A DNA stretch of 64,000 nt from positions 1 to 64,000 of the forward strand of contig CAMPKA010000002.1 of assembly GCA_946887075.1 (NCBI GenBank). The letters are read 5' to 3'. This document shows positions 9,491 through 19,976 of the stretch, one piece after another; the stretch's first letter is position 1, and each line of letters begins with the position of its first letter. Position numbers and translations under genes: made by a program. The notes beneath the pieces are model-generated. The model was not told where the DNA came from. It worked only from the letters and a program-made list of their open reading frames with translations, and did no database searches. This DNA comes from an uncultured Salinimicrobium sp. (GTDB lineage: Bacteria; Bacteroidota; Bacteroidia; Flavobacteriales; Flavobacteriaceae).

Positions 9491-9529
9491 ACCGGGTTCA
9501 TCATCAATCAATCATAACACCATCATCTC

Positions 9530-11959
9530 ATGATCAAGAATCACTTTAAAATTGCCTGGCGAAACATCAAAAGACACAAAGGATTTTCATTCCTGAATAT
9601 CTCGGGACTGGCCCTGGGGTTTACCGCCTGTTTTTTAATCGCTCTTTTCATATGGGATGAATACCAGTTCGACCGGTTCGTTCCCGATCAGGAAAGGATC
9701 TACAGGGTAGTCAACCAATACACCAACAACGAAGGAACAGAGGAGGTTGCGGTGACTTTTCCCATGATAGCCACCACCCTGAACCAGGATTTTCCTGAGG
9801 TAGCGCAGACGGCAAGGATCCTGATGCTTCCAGAGAACAAGTACCTGTTTGAAACGGAAAACAAAAGGATCTACGAGGAGAATGGCCATTTCGTCGACTC
9901 CACCTTCTTTGATGTATTTGCCATTCCTTTCAAGTACGGAACTCCTGAACAAGCCTTGGATGAGCCGGCCTCCATTGTACTTTCTTCAGAAATGGCAAGC
10001 CGGTTTTTCGGAACGGATAACCCGGTTGGAAAGGAATTGATCATGAACCAGACCCCCCTGACGGTCAGGGGAGTCTTTGAGAAAAATCCGAAGTTCCATC
10101 TGCAGTTCGATTTTCTCCTTCCGCTGTCCTTGGCTGGCATTCCGCAGGAAAGGATGCAGAGCTGGGGGTGGCAACAGTTCTATAATTACGTCAAGTTAAA
10201 GAAGGGGGCGGATGCCGCTGCTCTGGAGAAAAAACTGGCAGCCGTGGTGGACCAGAAGACCTCGGAATTCAATGACTCCAATCGGGAAAGTGTCAGTAAA
10301 CCTTTCCTGCAGCCGCTGCGTGAGATTCATCTGTATTCCTCCAGTTTCGTCTACGACCTCGCCAAAAGAGGAAACATTACCTACGTACGGGCCCTGACCT
10401 TTATCGCGATATTCATCCTGGTGATCGCTTGCTTCAATTTTGTCAATCTGGCCACTGCCAAATCTCTGCAGCGGGCTAAGGAAGTAGGCGTTCGGAAAAC
10501 CATAGGAGCAGACCGCAGGCAATTGATATCCCAGTTCATCGGGGAGACGGTTTTCCTCACCCTGTTGAGCATTGTGCTCTCTCTTGGGCTCACGCTCCTG
10601 TTGCTTCCCTGGTTCAACGCCTTTACCGGTAAGGAAATATCCTATGCAATCTTCGCTGATCCGGCGGTTCTCCTGATCTTCGTGGGGCTGACCCTGGTGG
10701 TGGGGATTTTGGCCGGACTTTACCCGGCAATGGTGCTCTCTGGTTTTAAACCCGTGAAGGTGTTGAAAGGCTCCGCAACAGGCACAGGGGAATCAGGAGG
10801 CACTCCGCTCCTGCGCCACGGACTCGTGGTGGTCCAGTTTTCGCTTTCGGTTCTTTTGATCATTTCGGCCATTGTCGTGTTTAATCAGGTCAATTACCTC
10901 CACAACAAGGACCTGGGGTTCAACAAGGAACAGATTATGTTTTTTCGCCTCAGGGGTGAGAACATGTTTGAACAGAAGGAGGCTTTCAAGTCTCAACTGG
11001 AACAGATTCCAGGAGTTTCTTCGGTATCGATGGGATACGGATTTCCCGGCGATGCTGTCGCAGGGGATGGGATAAAGGTGCACAGGAACGGGCAAATACA
11101 GGAAATGGCGGCTACTCAGCTCATGGTGGATTTCGATTATATCGAGACGCTTGGTCTGGAGCTGGTAGCGGGAAGGGCTTTTTCCGAGAAAATGGGAACC
11201 GACAAAAATGAGGCCTTTATCATCAACGAAACCGCTGTGGAAAACATGGGCTTTGAATCTCCGGAGCAGGCCATCGGACAGAAGTTGTCCTGGAATGTCT
11301 GGAACGATGTCAATCCGGATTCCCTGAAGGTGGGCCGGATCATAGGTGTGGTCAAGGACTTCAACTATAAAAGCCTCTATGAAAAGGTGGAGACAACAGT
11401 GTTGCAGATCTTCCCCGATGCTGCCGTCAAGGTGGCCGTAAAAATGAACACGGCTGACGTGGAAAACACCATTGGGCAGGTCGAAGAAGTATGGAATGAT
11501 TTCACGGCTGAATATCCGATTGAATACAAGTTTCTGGACGACAACTTCGAGGAGATGTACAAGGCAGAGGATAAGCTTAAGGCATTGCTCGCAATATTCA
11601 CGGGTCTTGCCATCTTCGTCGGATGCCTGGGACTCTTCGGTTTGGCAGCCTTTTCGGCTGAACGGAGAAAGCGGGAAATCGGGATCCGGAAAGTTCTGGG
11701 CGCTAGTGTGGAAAATATCGTGTTGCTGCTTTCTCGGGATTTTGTCATCCTGGTATTGATCGCTCTCGTGGTCGCTTCCCCGATCGCCTGGTACTTTATG
11801 AACGATTGGCTTCAGGATTTTGCTTACCGGATCGATATCGGCTGGACGGTGTTTTTCGTCGCGGAGATCATCGCCATAGCGATTGCCCTTCTCACCGTCG
11901 GTTTCCATGCGGTCAGGGCAGCTTTGAGAAACCCTGTTCACAACATCAGGACGGAGTAG
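9530..11959 (+). CDS. FtsX/MacB-like ABC permease, copy 1
   Basis: This 809-aa inner-membrane permease begins with the Bacteroidota-type N-terminus IAWRNIKRHKGFSFLN and a membrane helix at about 20-42. A MacB periplasmic core domain covers about 50-275 and an FtsX transmembrane block about 285-445. A second periplasmic domain precedes a second FtsX block (about 690-800) that ends in AALRNPVHNIRTE. This duplicated FtsX layout suggests that one polypeptide supplies both halves of a MacB-like dimer. It is followed by three paralogues in the same orientation. The family is associated with export of peptides, toxins or lipids; the substrate cannot be told. Confidence 0.92.
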   Translation: MIKNHFKIAWRNIKRHKGFSFLNISGLALGFTACFLIALFIWDEYQFDRFVPDQERIYRVVNQYTNNEGTEEVAVTFPMIATTLNQDFPEVAQTARILMLPENKYLFETENKRIYEENGHFVDSTFFDVFAIPFKYGTPEQALDEPASIVLSSEMASRFFGTDNPVGKELIMNQTPLTVRGVFEKNPKFHLQFDFLLPLSLAGIPQERMQSWGWQQFYNYVKLKKGADAAALEKKLAAVVDQKTSEFNDSNRESVSKPFLQPLREIHLYSSSFVYDLAKRGNITYVRALTFIAIFILVIACFNFVNLATAKSLQRAKEVGVRKTIGADRRQLISQFIGETVFLTLLSIVLSLGLTLLLLPWFNAFTGKEISYAIFADPAVLLIFVGLTLVVGILAGLYPAMVLSGFKPVKVLKGSATGTGESGGTPLLRHGLVVVQFSLSVLLIISAIVVFNQVNYLHNKDLGFNKEQIMFFRLRGENMFEQKEAFKSQLEQIPGVSSVSMGYGFPGDAVAGDGIKVHRNGQIQEMAATQLMVDFDYIETLGLELVAGRAFSEKMGTDKNEAFIINETAVENMGFESPEQAIGQKLSWNVWNDVNPDSLKVGRIIGVVKDFNYKSLYEKVETTVLQIFPDAAVKVAVKMNTADVENTIGQVEEVWNDFTAEYPIEYKFLDDNFEEMYKAEDKLKALLAIFTGLAIFVGCLGLFGLAAFSAERRKREIGIRKVLGASVENIVLLLSRDFVILVLIALVVASPIAWYFMNDWLQDFAYRIDIGWTVFFVAEIIAIAIALLTVGFHAVRAALRNPVHNIRTE

Positions 11960-12026
11960 TCGGGAGCCAGTCTGTGACAAGAGAAGGTGGTTAGGAAAAT
12001 TTTAGCCGTGAAATAAAACAGTCATT

Positions 12027-14450
12027 ATGTTGCTCAATCATTTCAAACTTGCCTGGAGAAATCTGTGGAAGGACAAGACCTTTAGTCTGCTTAATCTCTT
12101 CGGACTGTCCGTAGCCTTCACTGCTGCGGTCCTGCTCAGCATGTACGCCTTGTTCCAGCTTTCCTTCGACAGGTTTCACAGCCATGGGGAGGACCTGTAT
12201 CAGGTCTACACCTCCTACCAGACCCCTAAGGGACCGCAGGCGGGAAATTCCTATCCGGTTCCCTTCGCAGGGGCCCTGCAGGAGGAGGTACCGGGAATCA
12301 AAGGCATCACCAGGTACATCGGGTCCAGTGAACTGGTGGTACGTTCCGGAAATCAACTCGATCTCAGTACGATCTATGTCGACCCGGATTTTCTTGAAAT
12401 GTTTAGTTTTCCGGTGCTCAAGGGAAACCAGCAGAACCCGATCGCCGATCGAAGCGATATTGCCCTCACGCGGGAGGCTGCAAAGATTATCTTCGGGAAG
12501 GAAGAGGTCATAGGCGAGACCGTTACGCTGCTTCGGGACGGAGAGGAAATTCCGTATCAGGTATCCGCCATCCTGGAAAATCCGCCGCTTAACAGCAGTT
12601 TTCAGTTCGATTTGGTTCTGAACTTCGCGAATCTTCCAGATTTCGTCTACGGGGACAACCTGGATGCGTGGGATAAATCCAACCACGAGGTTTTCGTACA
12701 GCTGAAACCTGGAATGGCACCGGAAATGTTTGAAAGAGCAACCCGATCCTTTACGGAGCTCCATTTTGAGGAGAGCCTTTTGGCAGCGGAAAGGGATGGT
12801 GCCCAACCTGATCAAAACGGACTGTACCAGCAAATCCGTCTGATCCCTTTCAGGGAAATCAGTTTTGCCGTGTTCGAGGCAGGCTTGGCCAAGATATCAA
12901 AGACGCTTCCCTTTCTGGTTCTGGGCGTCGCCTTCCTGATCCTTTTCATCGCCAGTGTGAATTTTATCAATATGAGTGTAGCAAAAGGCGCTCAAAGGCT
13001 GCGGGAAATCGGGGTGAGGCGTGTCCTGGGCGCGGAAAGATTTCAGCTGTTCCTGCAGTTCTGGGGTGAAAGCCTGATGTTGTTCCTGGGTGCCGCCATC
13101 ATCGGCGGTATTGCAGCAAGTTACCTGCTCGAGCCATTTCAGACGCTCTTCGGAACCACTGCTTCCTTTGAGGCGATTTCCTCTCCGAAAATGATTTTGT
13201 ACGCCTTGTTGACCTTACTGCTGATCACTCTTTTCGCAGGAGGATATCCCGCGATGCTCCTGAGCAAACTCGGCGTTCTCCAGACATTAAAGGGGCAGGT
13301 ACAGGTCGGAAAAGGAAATCTGGTGAGGAATGGGCTAATCGTAATACAGTTTGGGATTGCCATTCTGCTGATCAGCGGAACCCTGGTACTTTGGAACCAG
13401 CTGGAGTTTATGAAAACAAAGGATCTGGGATATGATAAAGAGCAGGTCATCGCTTTCCCCCTTAACGGAAAGGGAGAACCTGCCATTGTAATGGAAAGGC
13501 TTCGAAATGAACTCCGGGAGGATCCCAACATCCTTTCCATGACAGCCGCGACCAATATCCTGGGTCTCGGAAAGGACCACAGCCGGTCCACCAGTGTGTT
13601 GGGATTTGAATTTGAGGGAAGGGGGGTATCCACCCATATGCTCATCACGGACTATGATTATGTGGAAACCCTTGGGCTGGAACTTCTAGCGGGTAGATCC
13701 TTTGACAGAGCGTATGCTTCAGACAGTATGGCGGTCGTTATCAACGAGTCGATGGCCAGGGAATTGGGAAAGGACCCGATTATAAATACCCGGCTGATGC
13801 TAGACGATTCTACCGCGTATTCTGTGATCGGGGTGGTAAAGGATTACAATTTCCAGGACCTAGACAGGAAGATCGAACCCCTGACTATTTTTCTCGATCC
13901 GGAATGGAAGTATCTCCGTCATGCCTACGTGAAAGTAGCCCCTCAGGGGATATCCGCCTCTTTTGAAAAGATAAGGGAAACCTGGAAGGAAGTTCAGCCC
14001 CAGGCGGAGTTCCTTGGTTCCTTCCTGAACGAAAACGTGGACCGGACGTTTAAGAGAGAGCGAAACATGAGCCTGCTGATTACCAGTGGATCGGTCATCG
14101 CCATAATTCTGAGCTGTACAGGACTATTTGCCATTTCCCTTCTGGTAGTGGCTCAAAGGAGGAAAGAGATCGGGATAAGGAAAGTCATCGGGGCAAGTGT
14201 TCCAGGCATCACGATGATGCTGACCCTGGATTTTCTGAAACTTGTCGCCCTTGCTTTCCTGATTGGTGCTCCCCTTGCATGGTGGCTCAGCGGGAGATGG
14301 ATTGAAAACTATCCCTATAGAACGGAACTCCATATCTGGATCTTCCTTGCAGCCGGTGCGATAGCTTTCATAATTGCTCTGCTAACGGTGAGTATACAGG
14401 CCGTGCAAGCCGCCAGGAGCAATCCTGTTGAAAGTTTAAAGGCAGAATAA
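12027..14450 (+). CDS. FtsX/MacB-like ABC permease, copy 2
   Basis: The second of four paralogous permeases has 807 aa and the same order of parts: N-terminal helix after LAWRNLWKDKTFSLLN, MacB core domain, FtsX block with REIGVRRVLGAERFQLF, second periplasmic domain, and a final FtsX block with RRKEIGIRKVIGASV. The two ExGxRxxxGA loops are the coupling elements that meet the ATPase in this family. The 67-base gap from copy 1 contains no obvious terminator. Its sequence is clearly divergent from copy 1, so the duplication is old. Confidence 0.92.
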   Translation: MLLNHFKLAWRNLWKDKTFSLLNLFGLSVAFTAAVLLSMYALFQLSFDRFHSHGEDLYQVYTSYQTPKGPQAGNSYPVPFAGALQEEVPGIKGITRYIGSSELVVRSGNQLDLSTIYVDPDFLEMFSFPVLKGNQQNPIADRSDIALTREAAKIIFGKEEVIGETVTLLRDGEEIPYQVSAILENPPLNSSFQFDLVLNFANLPDFVYGDNLDAWDKSNHEVFVQLKPGMAPEMFERATRSFTELHFEESLLAAERDGAQPDQNGLYQQIRLIPFREISFAVFEAGLAKISKTLPFLVLGVAFLILFIASVNFINMSVAKGAQRLREIGVRRVLGAERFQLFLQFWGESLMLFLGAAIIGGIAASYLLEPFQTLFGTTASFEAISSPKMILYALLTLLLITLFAGGYPAMLLSKLGVLQTLKGQVQVGKGNLVRNGLIVIQFGIAILLISGTLVLWNQLEFMKTKDLGYDKEQVIAFPLNGKGEPAIVMERLRNELREDPNILSMTAATNILGLGKDHSRSTSVLGFEFEGRGVSTHMLITDYDYVETLGLELLAGRSFDRAYASDSMAVVINESMARELGKDPIINTRLMLDDSTAYSVIGVVKDYNFQDLDRKIEPLTIFLDPEWKYLRHAYVKVAPQGISASFEKIRETWKEVQPQAEFLGSFLNENVDRTFKRERNMSLLITSGSVIAIILSCTGLFAISLLVVAQRRKEIGIRKVIGASVPGITMMLTLDFLKLVALAFLIGAPLAWWLSGRWIENYPYRTELHIWIFLAAGAIAFIIALLTVSIQAVQAARSNPVESLKAE

Positions 14451-14458
14451 GGCAAATT

Positions 14459-16870
14459 ATGTTTAAAAACAACCTCAAAATCGCGCTGCGGTACCTGCTG
14501 AAAAATAGGGGATATACGCTGATCAATGTATTCGGCCTCGCGGTCGGAATCGCATCCTGTATTCTTATCGCCCTTTTCGTGAAAAGCGAATGGAGTTTTG
14601 ATCGTATGCACGCCAAGGCGGACCGAATCCATCGGGCATGGCTGCAGGAGCATTACAAAGGAAATATCTTCACCAATGTTGCCACACCGATTCCTCTCGG
14701 GCCTCTTTTGAGCCAGAATCTTCCTGAGGTGGAAAAGGTAACCCGGATCGCCAATATCGGAGCTCCGGTCATCAGGTCCGGGAACACCTATAATCTCCCG
14801 GTGACCCTGGTCGATAGTACCTTTTTCGAAGTCTTCGATTTTTCTTTAATACGCGGGGGATCGGGAACTCCCTTTCCCGACAAGAACTCCGTCATTCTTA
14901 CGGAGGAGACTGCCCGGATGTTATTCGGAAAGGCCGAAGTCCTCGGGGAGACCCTGGAACTTAAACTCGGGGAGGATACGGAACTGTTCACCGTTACCGG
15001 TGTGGCGGAGGATCCGCCCTTCGAGTCCAGCATCCAATTCGATCTGATAATCCCTTTCGAGAATGCGGTTCATATCTGGAGCGAATATACCAGGACATCC
15101 GCCTGGTCCAATGTTTCGGTCGGCACCTACGTCCTTTTGCGTGAGGGAGTGACCCCTGAACAGGTGGAAAAAAAGATTCCGGCCTTCATGCAGCCTCTGG
15201 TCGCCGAGAATTATAAACCCGGAGCCTACAATATCTCTTTGCAGCCTCTTACTGATATGTATCTTAATTCACAAGGGCCGCAGGAGTTGCCTTCGGCATC
15301 TGATCCGCTGTTCTCCTATATCCTGGCCTGTGTCGGAATTTTAATTCTCCTGATCGCCTGCGTGAATTTTATAACGCTGTCCCTGGGTCGTTCGACAACC
15401 CGTGCCCTGGAAGTCGGGGTGCGTAAAGTTCTAGGGGCCCAGAGAAAACAGTTGATCTGGCAGTTCTGGGGAGAATCCTTTCTTCTTACACTCCTCGCTC
15501 TGGTTCTGGGTACTACGCTTGCCATCCTTTTCCTCGATTCCTTCAACCAGATGGCGAACCGGGATTTTGTCCTCTCTGCAGAGCCCTTTTTGATTGCTTT
15601 TGCTCTTGGGCTGCTGCTCTTCATCTCAATGGTAGCTGGGAGTTATCCGGCCCTGGTTCTTTCTTCCTTTCAGCCGATAAAGGTCCTTAAAGGAAGATTC
15701 CGTGTCGGTTCTATGGGCTGGTTCGGTAAAGGACTCGTCATCAGCCAGTTCGTCGCTTCCATTGTGATGATCATCTTTACGATGAGTGTTGGGGAGCAAT
15801 TGGAATACCTGCAAACCAAGGACCTGGGATTTCAGAAGGAACATATCATTGTTGTCCCTACCAATCGCGATTTCACAGAAGGAAGTATCCTGGCCTCCAG
15901 GTTGATTACGGCCCTTGAGGGGGAACCTCAGGTAGTCGGGCTTACCAAATCCCTCTACAGCATGGGCGAATTCGGATGGATGCAGCTCGGTTACACAGAC
16001 AACAGCGGAGTTTTCAGAATGTTTCGTTTTAACGCCATAGATCCGGATTTTGTCGAGACCATGGGGCTGAAGATCCTGGAAGGACGGGATTTCAGGAAAA
16101 ACACTCCGGCAGATTCGTCCGGGATCCTCGTTAATGAAACACTGGTCGCCCAATACGGCTGGGAGGATCCTATTGGCAAAAAATTGCCGGGAGCTTATCC
16201 CCAGGAGGTGATCGGAGTGGTGGAAGACTTTCACATAGAATCCCTTTATAGCCGGGTCCAGCCTGTTGTTATGGCGCTCAATGCAAAGGATATTTTTGCC
16301 AATTCCAGTGACGTTACCTATGATTATACTCCCCAGCCCCGGGTATCGGTAAAGTTCCGGGAGGGCAGTCCAAGAGAGCATCTGGCACTCCTGGAGGAAA
16401 AATGGGAGGAGATTGCCGGAGACCAGGAATTTCAGTACCAGTTCCTGGACGACGAGTTGGGTGCCGCCTATGCCCGCGAACAACGGTTGAGCAGGATCGT
16501 CAGGTTTGCCTCCACGCTCTCCATCCTGATCGCGTGTATGGGGCTTTTCGGGCTGGCGACCCTGGTTGTGGCCCGCAGAAGAAAGGAAATCGGAATCAGA
16601 AAGGTTCTGGGAGCAGGGGTCGTGAACCTTGTGGTGCTGTTGACCCGGGAATTCGTGGTCCATATCCTTGTCGCCTCCCTTATCGCTTTTCCATTGGCCT
16701 GGCTGCTCCTCGAAAGGTGGCTTAGGGATTTTGCTTACAGGATTGACATGCCACTCTGGGCTTTCGCAGGTTCAGCCATGCTGGTCCTGTTGATAGCCCT
16801 CGTAACGGTCAGTGTGCAGTCGGTCAAGGCGGCCCTGCATAATCCGGTGGGGAATTTAAGATCGGAATAA
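14459..16870 (+). CDS. FtsX/MacB-like ABC permease, copy 3
   Basis: This 803-aa member of the same paralogous series starts only 8 bases after copy 2, so the two should be co-translated. The N-terminus is IALRYLLKNRGYTLINVFG with a helix at about 20-42. The first FtsX block carries LEVGVRKVLGAQRKQL and the second RRKEIGIRKVLGAGV. The periplasmic domains have the usual motif of a residue change from internal disorder to QFDLIIPFENAV. It ends in HNPVGNLRSE, a family-typical tail. Confidence 0.92.
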   Translation: MFKNNLKIALRYLLKNRGYTLINVFGLAVGIASCILIALFVKSEWSFDRMHAKADRIHRAWLQEHYKGNIFTNVATPIPLGPLLSQNLPEVEKVTRIANIGAPVIRSGNTYNLPVTLVDSTFFEVFDFSLIRGGSGTPFPDKNSVILTEETARMLFGKAEVLGETLELKLGEDTELFTVTGVAEDPPFESSIQFDLIIPFENAVHIWSEYTRTSAWSNVSVGTYVLLREGVTPEQVEKKIPAFMQPLVAENYKPGAYNISLQPLTDMYLNSQGPQELPSASDPLFSYILACVGILILLIACVNFITLSLGRSTTRALEVGVRKVLGAQRKQLIWQFWGESFLLTLLALVLGTTLAILFLDSFNQMANRDFVLSAEPFLIAFALGLLLFISMVAGSYPALVLSSFQPIKVLKGRFRVGSMGWFGKGLVISQFVASIVMIIFTMSVGEQLEYLQTKDLGFQKEHIIVVPTNRDFTEGSILASRLITALEGEPQVVGLTKSLYSMGEFGWMQLGYTDNSGVFRMFRFNAIDPDFVETMGLKILEGRDFRKNTPADSSGILVNETLVAQYGWEDPIGKKLPGAYPQEVIGVVEDFHIESLYSRVQPVVMALNAKDIFANSSDVTYDYTPQPRVSVKFREGSPREHLALLEEKWEEIAGDQEFQYQFLDDELGAAYAREQRLSRIVRFASTLSILIACMGLFGLATLVVARRRKEIGIRKVLGAGVVNLVVLLTREFVVHILVASLIAFPLAWLLLERWLRDFAYRIDMPLWAFAGSAMLVLLIALVTVSVQSVKAALHNPVGNLRSE

Positions 16871-16884
16871 AAATAAGAGATCCA

Positions 16885-19269
16885 ATGATACGCAATTATC
16901 TGAAAATCGCATGGCGCAATCTTTATAAGAACAAGCTCTACAGCATGGTGAACCTGGCCGGACTTTCTATAGGAGTAGTCGGATGCCTGCTAATCGGGAT
17001 CTATATCCATCATGAGTGGAGTTATGACAGGTTCCATGACCAAGCGGATCGTACCGCAAGGGTGACCTGGAAGATGCATTTTTCCGGAACCACCGATGAG
17101 ACCGCTCTTACGGGAACTAAGGTAGGACCTGAGTTCAGCAGGCGCTTTCCAGAAGTAACGGATTTTGTCCGCTTGCTGAGGTACCCGGAGGTGGTAAAAT
17201 TTGAAAATCGGATGTTCGAGGAGAAGAATTTTGTCTATGCAGATTCCTCCTTTTTCGACATTTTTTCCTTTCGGCTGCTTCAGGGAAATCCCAACCAGGC
17301 CCTGGATCAGCCTAACGAATTGGTCATGACGAGCTCCATGGCACGCAAATATTTCGGCCAAAGCCCGGCTTTAGGGAAGACTGTCCAGGTTGGGGGCAAC
17401 GATATTTTCACGGTTACCGGGATAGTGGCAGATCCTCCCAAAAATTCACAGATCCAATTCGATTTTCTCGCTTCCTTTACTTCTCTGAATGCCTCCTCTC
17501 AGGAAAAATGGTCGGAGGCGAATTATTACACGTATTTGCTCCTGGAGGACAGGAACAGTTTTCAGCCCCTGCAGGAAAAGATTCACGGGTATATGGAGGA
17601 GCTTAAACGCGAGGGGGACTTTCTCCAGGGAGAGGATTCAATGACTTATTTGCTCGAGCCCCTGACCAGGGTCCACCTGTATTCCAAGTTGCAGGGGTTG
17701 GAACCGGGAACCAGCGCAGTTTATCTCTGGATTCTGGGAGGGATAGCCCTGTTGATTCTCGTAATAGCCTGTGTCAATTATACCAATATGAGTATCGCCC
17801 AGTCCGCGGGCAGAAGTTCGGAAATTGGAATGAGAAAGGTGATGGGTGCCGGAACAAGGGACATCTTCGGGCAGTTTATTGCGGAGTCTGTGCTGCTTTC
17901 CTTCTTGGCGGTGGCGACAGCCTTATTGCTTGCACTTCTTCTGTTGCCCTATTTCAATCAGCTCTCTGGAAAGGAATTTACGCGGTCAGTTCTTTTTGAC
18001 CCTGTCACCTTGGCTGCTTTGGGAGTTCTGGGGCTCCTCACAGCCCTGCTGGCGGGAGCCTATCCGGCTCTGGTACTTTCAAGGGGAAAAATTATCAGCA
18101 TCCTAAAAAATGGATATTCCTTCTCCGGTTCGCCCGTATTGAGGAAGTGCCTGATCATCTTCCAGTTCGTAATTTCCCTTTTTCTGATTATCTCTACAGT
18201 TTTCATCCTAGAGCAACTCTCCTTTATCCAGGACAAGGATCTTGGGTATGATAAAGACCAGGTGGTCATTCTCCCGGTAGATTTTCAGATGCGGGAAAAT
18301 TATGATGCACTGGTGGCAGCCATAGAAAATATTAATGGGATATCCTCGGTGTCAGGTGCTTATGAACCTCCCACGGATATTGGCTGGAGCGACAGGTTAA
18401 CTGCCAGGGGGGGCACGGCAGAAACCACCATAAATGCACTTCCAACCGACGGTGGAATCGTAGAGACCCTTAATCTGAACATCCTTGCAGGGGGGGATTT
18501 TACCGATGGGGACCGGCTTCTTGCGGATCCGGAAAAACCGGAGGACCTGCAGTATACCTATATGTTGAATGAGTCCGCTGCAAGGGCGCTGGGCTGGACA
18601 CCGCAGGAGGCAGTGGGGAAGCGGGTCTCCAAGGGAAGGGAAGGGATTGTAAGAGCTGTTATCGAAGACTTCCATTACCGTTCCCTCCACGAGCCTATAG
18701 GACCCCTGGTGATCTTCATCGACAACAGGATGGTGCAAAATCTCCTGGTGAAGGTTGAAGGGAAAGAAATCTCCGCAACCCTGGAGGCACTGGAGCGTCT
18801 TTGGGAGGAGCGTGTTCCCCACAGACCCTTCGAATATGAATTCCTTGATGAAGATTATGAGGCAATGTACCGGTCAGAAGCCCGTATCGCCGGGGTTTTC
18901 ACCACCTTCTCCCTTGTGGCCATTATCCTGGCCTGTCTGGGATTGTTTGCCCTCACTGCATATGCTACCCTCCGCCGTACCAAGGAAATCGGGATCCGAA
19001 AAGTTCTGGGAGCAACAGTTGCGGATATTCTGGCACTGGTTTCTAAAGATTTCCTCGTCCTGATCCTGATCGCAGTTGTCATTGCGCTTCCGGTCTCCTT
19101 CTTTGCCGTCAGAGAGTGGTTGGAGAACTTCACGTATCATGTGGAACTCAGGTGGTGGATCTTCGTCGCAGCGGGTCTGGTAATTCTGATAGTGGCCACC
19201 CTAACCGTTTGTGCCCAGGCATTTCGGGCGGCACTTTCAAATCCAGTCAGAAACCTTAAGACAGAATAA
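16885..19269 (+). CDS. FtsX/MacB-like ABC permease, copy 4
   Basis: The last of the four permeases, 794 aa, has the N-terminus IAWRNLYKNKLYSMVNLAG. Coupling loops are SEIGMRKVMGAGTRDIF in the first FtsX block and KEIGIRKVLGATVADIL in the second, and the tail is SNPVRNLKTE. It lies 14 bases after copy 3 and 5 bases before a second ATPase gene, so four permeases share two ATPases. Which ATPase pairs with which permease cannot be read from sequence; the arrangement allows several heteromeric pumps built on one adaptor and one TolC. Confidence 0.92.
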   Translation: MIRNYLKIAWRNLYKNKLYSMVNLAGLSIGVVGCLLIGIYIHHEWSYDRFHDQADRTARVTWKMHFSGTTDETALTGTKVGPEFSRRFPEVTDFVRLLRYPEVVKFENRMFEEKNFVYADSSFFDIFSFRLLQGNPNQALDQPNELVMTSSMARKYFGQSPALGKTVQVGGNDIFTVTGIVADPPKNSQIQFDFLASFTSLNASSQEKWSEANYYTYLLLEDRNSFQPLQEKIHGYMEELKREGDFLQGEDSMTYLLEPLTRVHLYSKLQGLEPGTSAVYLWILGGIALLILVIACVNYTNMSIAQSAGRSSEIGMRKVMGAGTRDIFGQFIAESVLLSFLAVATALLLALLLLPYFNQLSGKEFTRSVLFDPVTLAALGVLGLLTALLAGAYPALVLSRGKIISILKNGYSFSGSPVLRKCLIIFQFVISLFLIISTVFILEQLSFIQDKDLGYDKDQVVILPVDFQMRENYDALVAAIENINGISSVSGAYEPPTDIGWSDRLTARGGTAETTINALPTDGGIVETLNLNILAGGDFTDGDRLLADPEKPEDLQYTYMLNESAARALGWTPQEAVGKRVSKGREGIVRAVIEDFHYRSLHEPIGPLVIFIDNRMVQNLLVKVEGKEISATLEALERLWEERVPHRPFEYEFLDEDYEAMYRSEARIAGVFTTFSLVAIILACLGLFALTAYATLRRTKEIGIRKVLGATVADILALVSKDFLVLILIAVVIALPVSFFAVREWLENFTYHVELRWWIFVAAGLVILIVATLTVCAQAFRAALSNPVRNLKTE

Positions 19270-19274
19270 CAACC

Positions 19275-19973
19275 ATGGAAAAGCAAGAAACAAAGGAACA
19301 TTCTTTTTTGATAGAAACAGAACACCTGTATAAATCGGTGAAGTCGGGAGGAAAAAGGATCTACCTGTTGAACGATATCGGACTGAGGGTGGCACAGGGG
19401 GAATTTCTGTCCATTATGGGCCCCTCGGGTTCCGGAAAATCCACTCTTCTCAATATATTGGGCATGTTGGAGGAATTCGATGAAGGCCTTTACCTTTTTG
19501 ACGGGATTCCCGTCCATCAGCTTAAGGATAAGAAAAAGACCAACCTTTACCGGGAGTACATTGGGTTTGTCTTTCAGGCATATCACCTGATCGACGAGCT
19601 GACGGTCTATGAGAATATCGAAACACCCCTGCTCTACAAAAATGTCAGGAGGAAGGAGCGGGAGGCTTTGGTTGCGGATATTCTGGACCGATTCAACATC
19701 GTAGGAAAGAAGGAGCTGTTTCCTTCCCAACTGAGCGGTGGGCAGCAACAGCTCGTTGGAATCGCAAGGGCTGTGGTCTCAAAACCCAAGCTGATCCTGG
19801 CTGATGAACCGACAGGAAATCTTAATTCTGCACAGGGAGAGGAGATCATGCAGCTATTCCAGGAGCTCAATAAGGAAGGGGTGACCATCATTCAGGCCAC
19901 CCATTCAGAATCCAATGCCAATTACGGATCCCGAACCATCCATCTGCTGGACGGGATGATGACCAAAAACTAA
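19275..19973 (+). CDS. MacB/LolD-type ABC transporter ATPase, second
   Basis: This is the second ATPase of the export operon, 232 aa. Walker A is GPSGSGKST, the signature is LSGGQQQLVGIARA and Walker B is LILADEPTGNLNS. The usual D-loop Asp after the Walker B region is Asn here (GNLNS versus GNLDS in the first ATPase). The switch His is in ATHSESNA. It has an N-terminal extension of about 15 hydrophilic residues compared with the first copy. It sits between permease copy 4 and the TolC gene with 5- and 3-base spacers. Confidence 0.93.
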   Translation: MEKQETKEHSFLIETEHLYKSVKSGGKRIYLLNDIGLRVAQGEFLSIMGPSGSGKSTLLNILGMLEEFDEGLYLFDGIPVHQLKDKKKTNLYREYIGFVFQAYHLIDELTVYENIETPLLYKNVRRKEREALVADILDRFNIVGKKELFPSQLSGGQQQLVGIARAVVSKPKLILADEPTGNLNSAQGEEIMQLFQELNKEGVTIIQATHSESNANYGSRTIHLLDGMMTKN

Positions 19974-19976
19974 GAC

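Noticed and set aside
10793..11980. 395-codon antisense ORF opposite permease copy 1
   Set aside because: Low-complexity shadow of a well-supported gene; composition (His/Arg/Gln-rich) is typical of a reverse-strand artefact.
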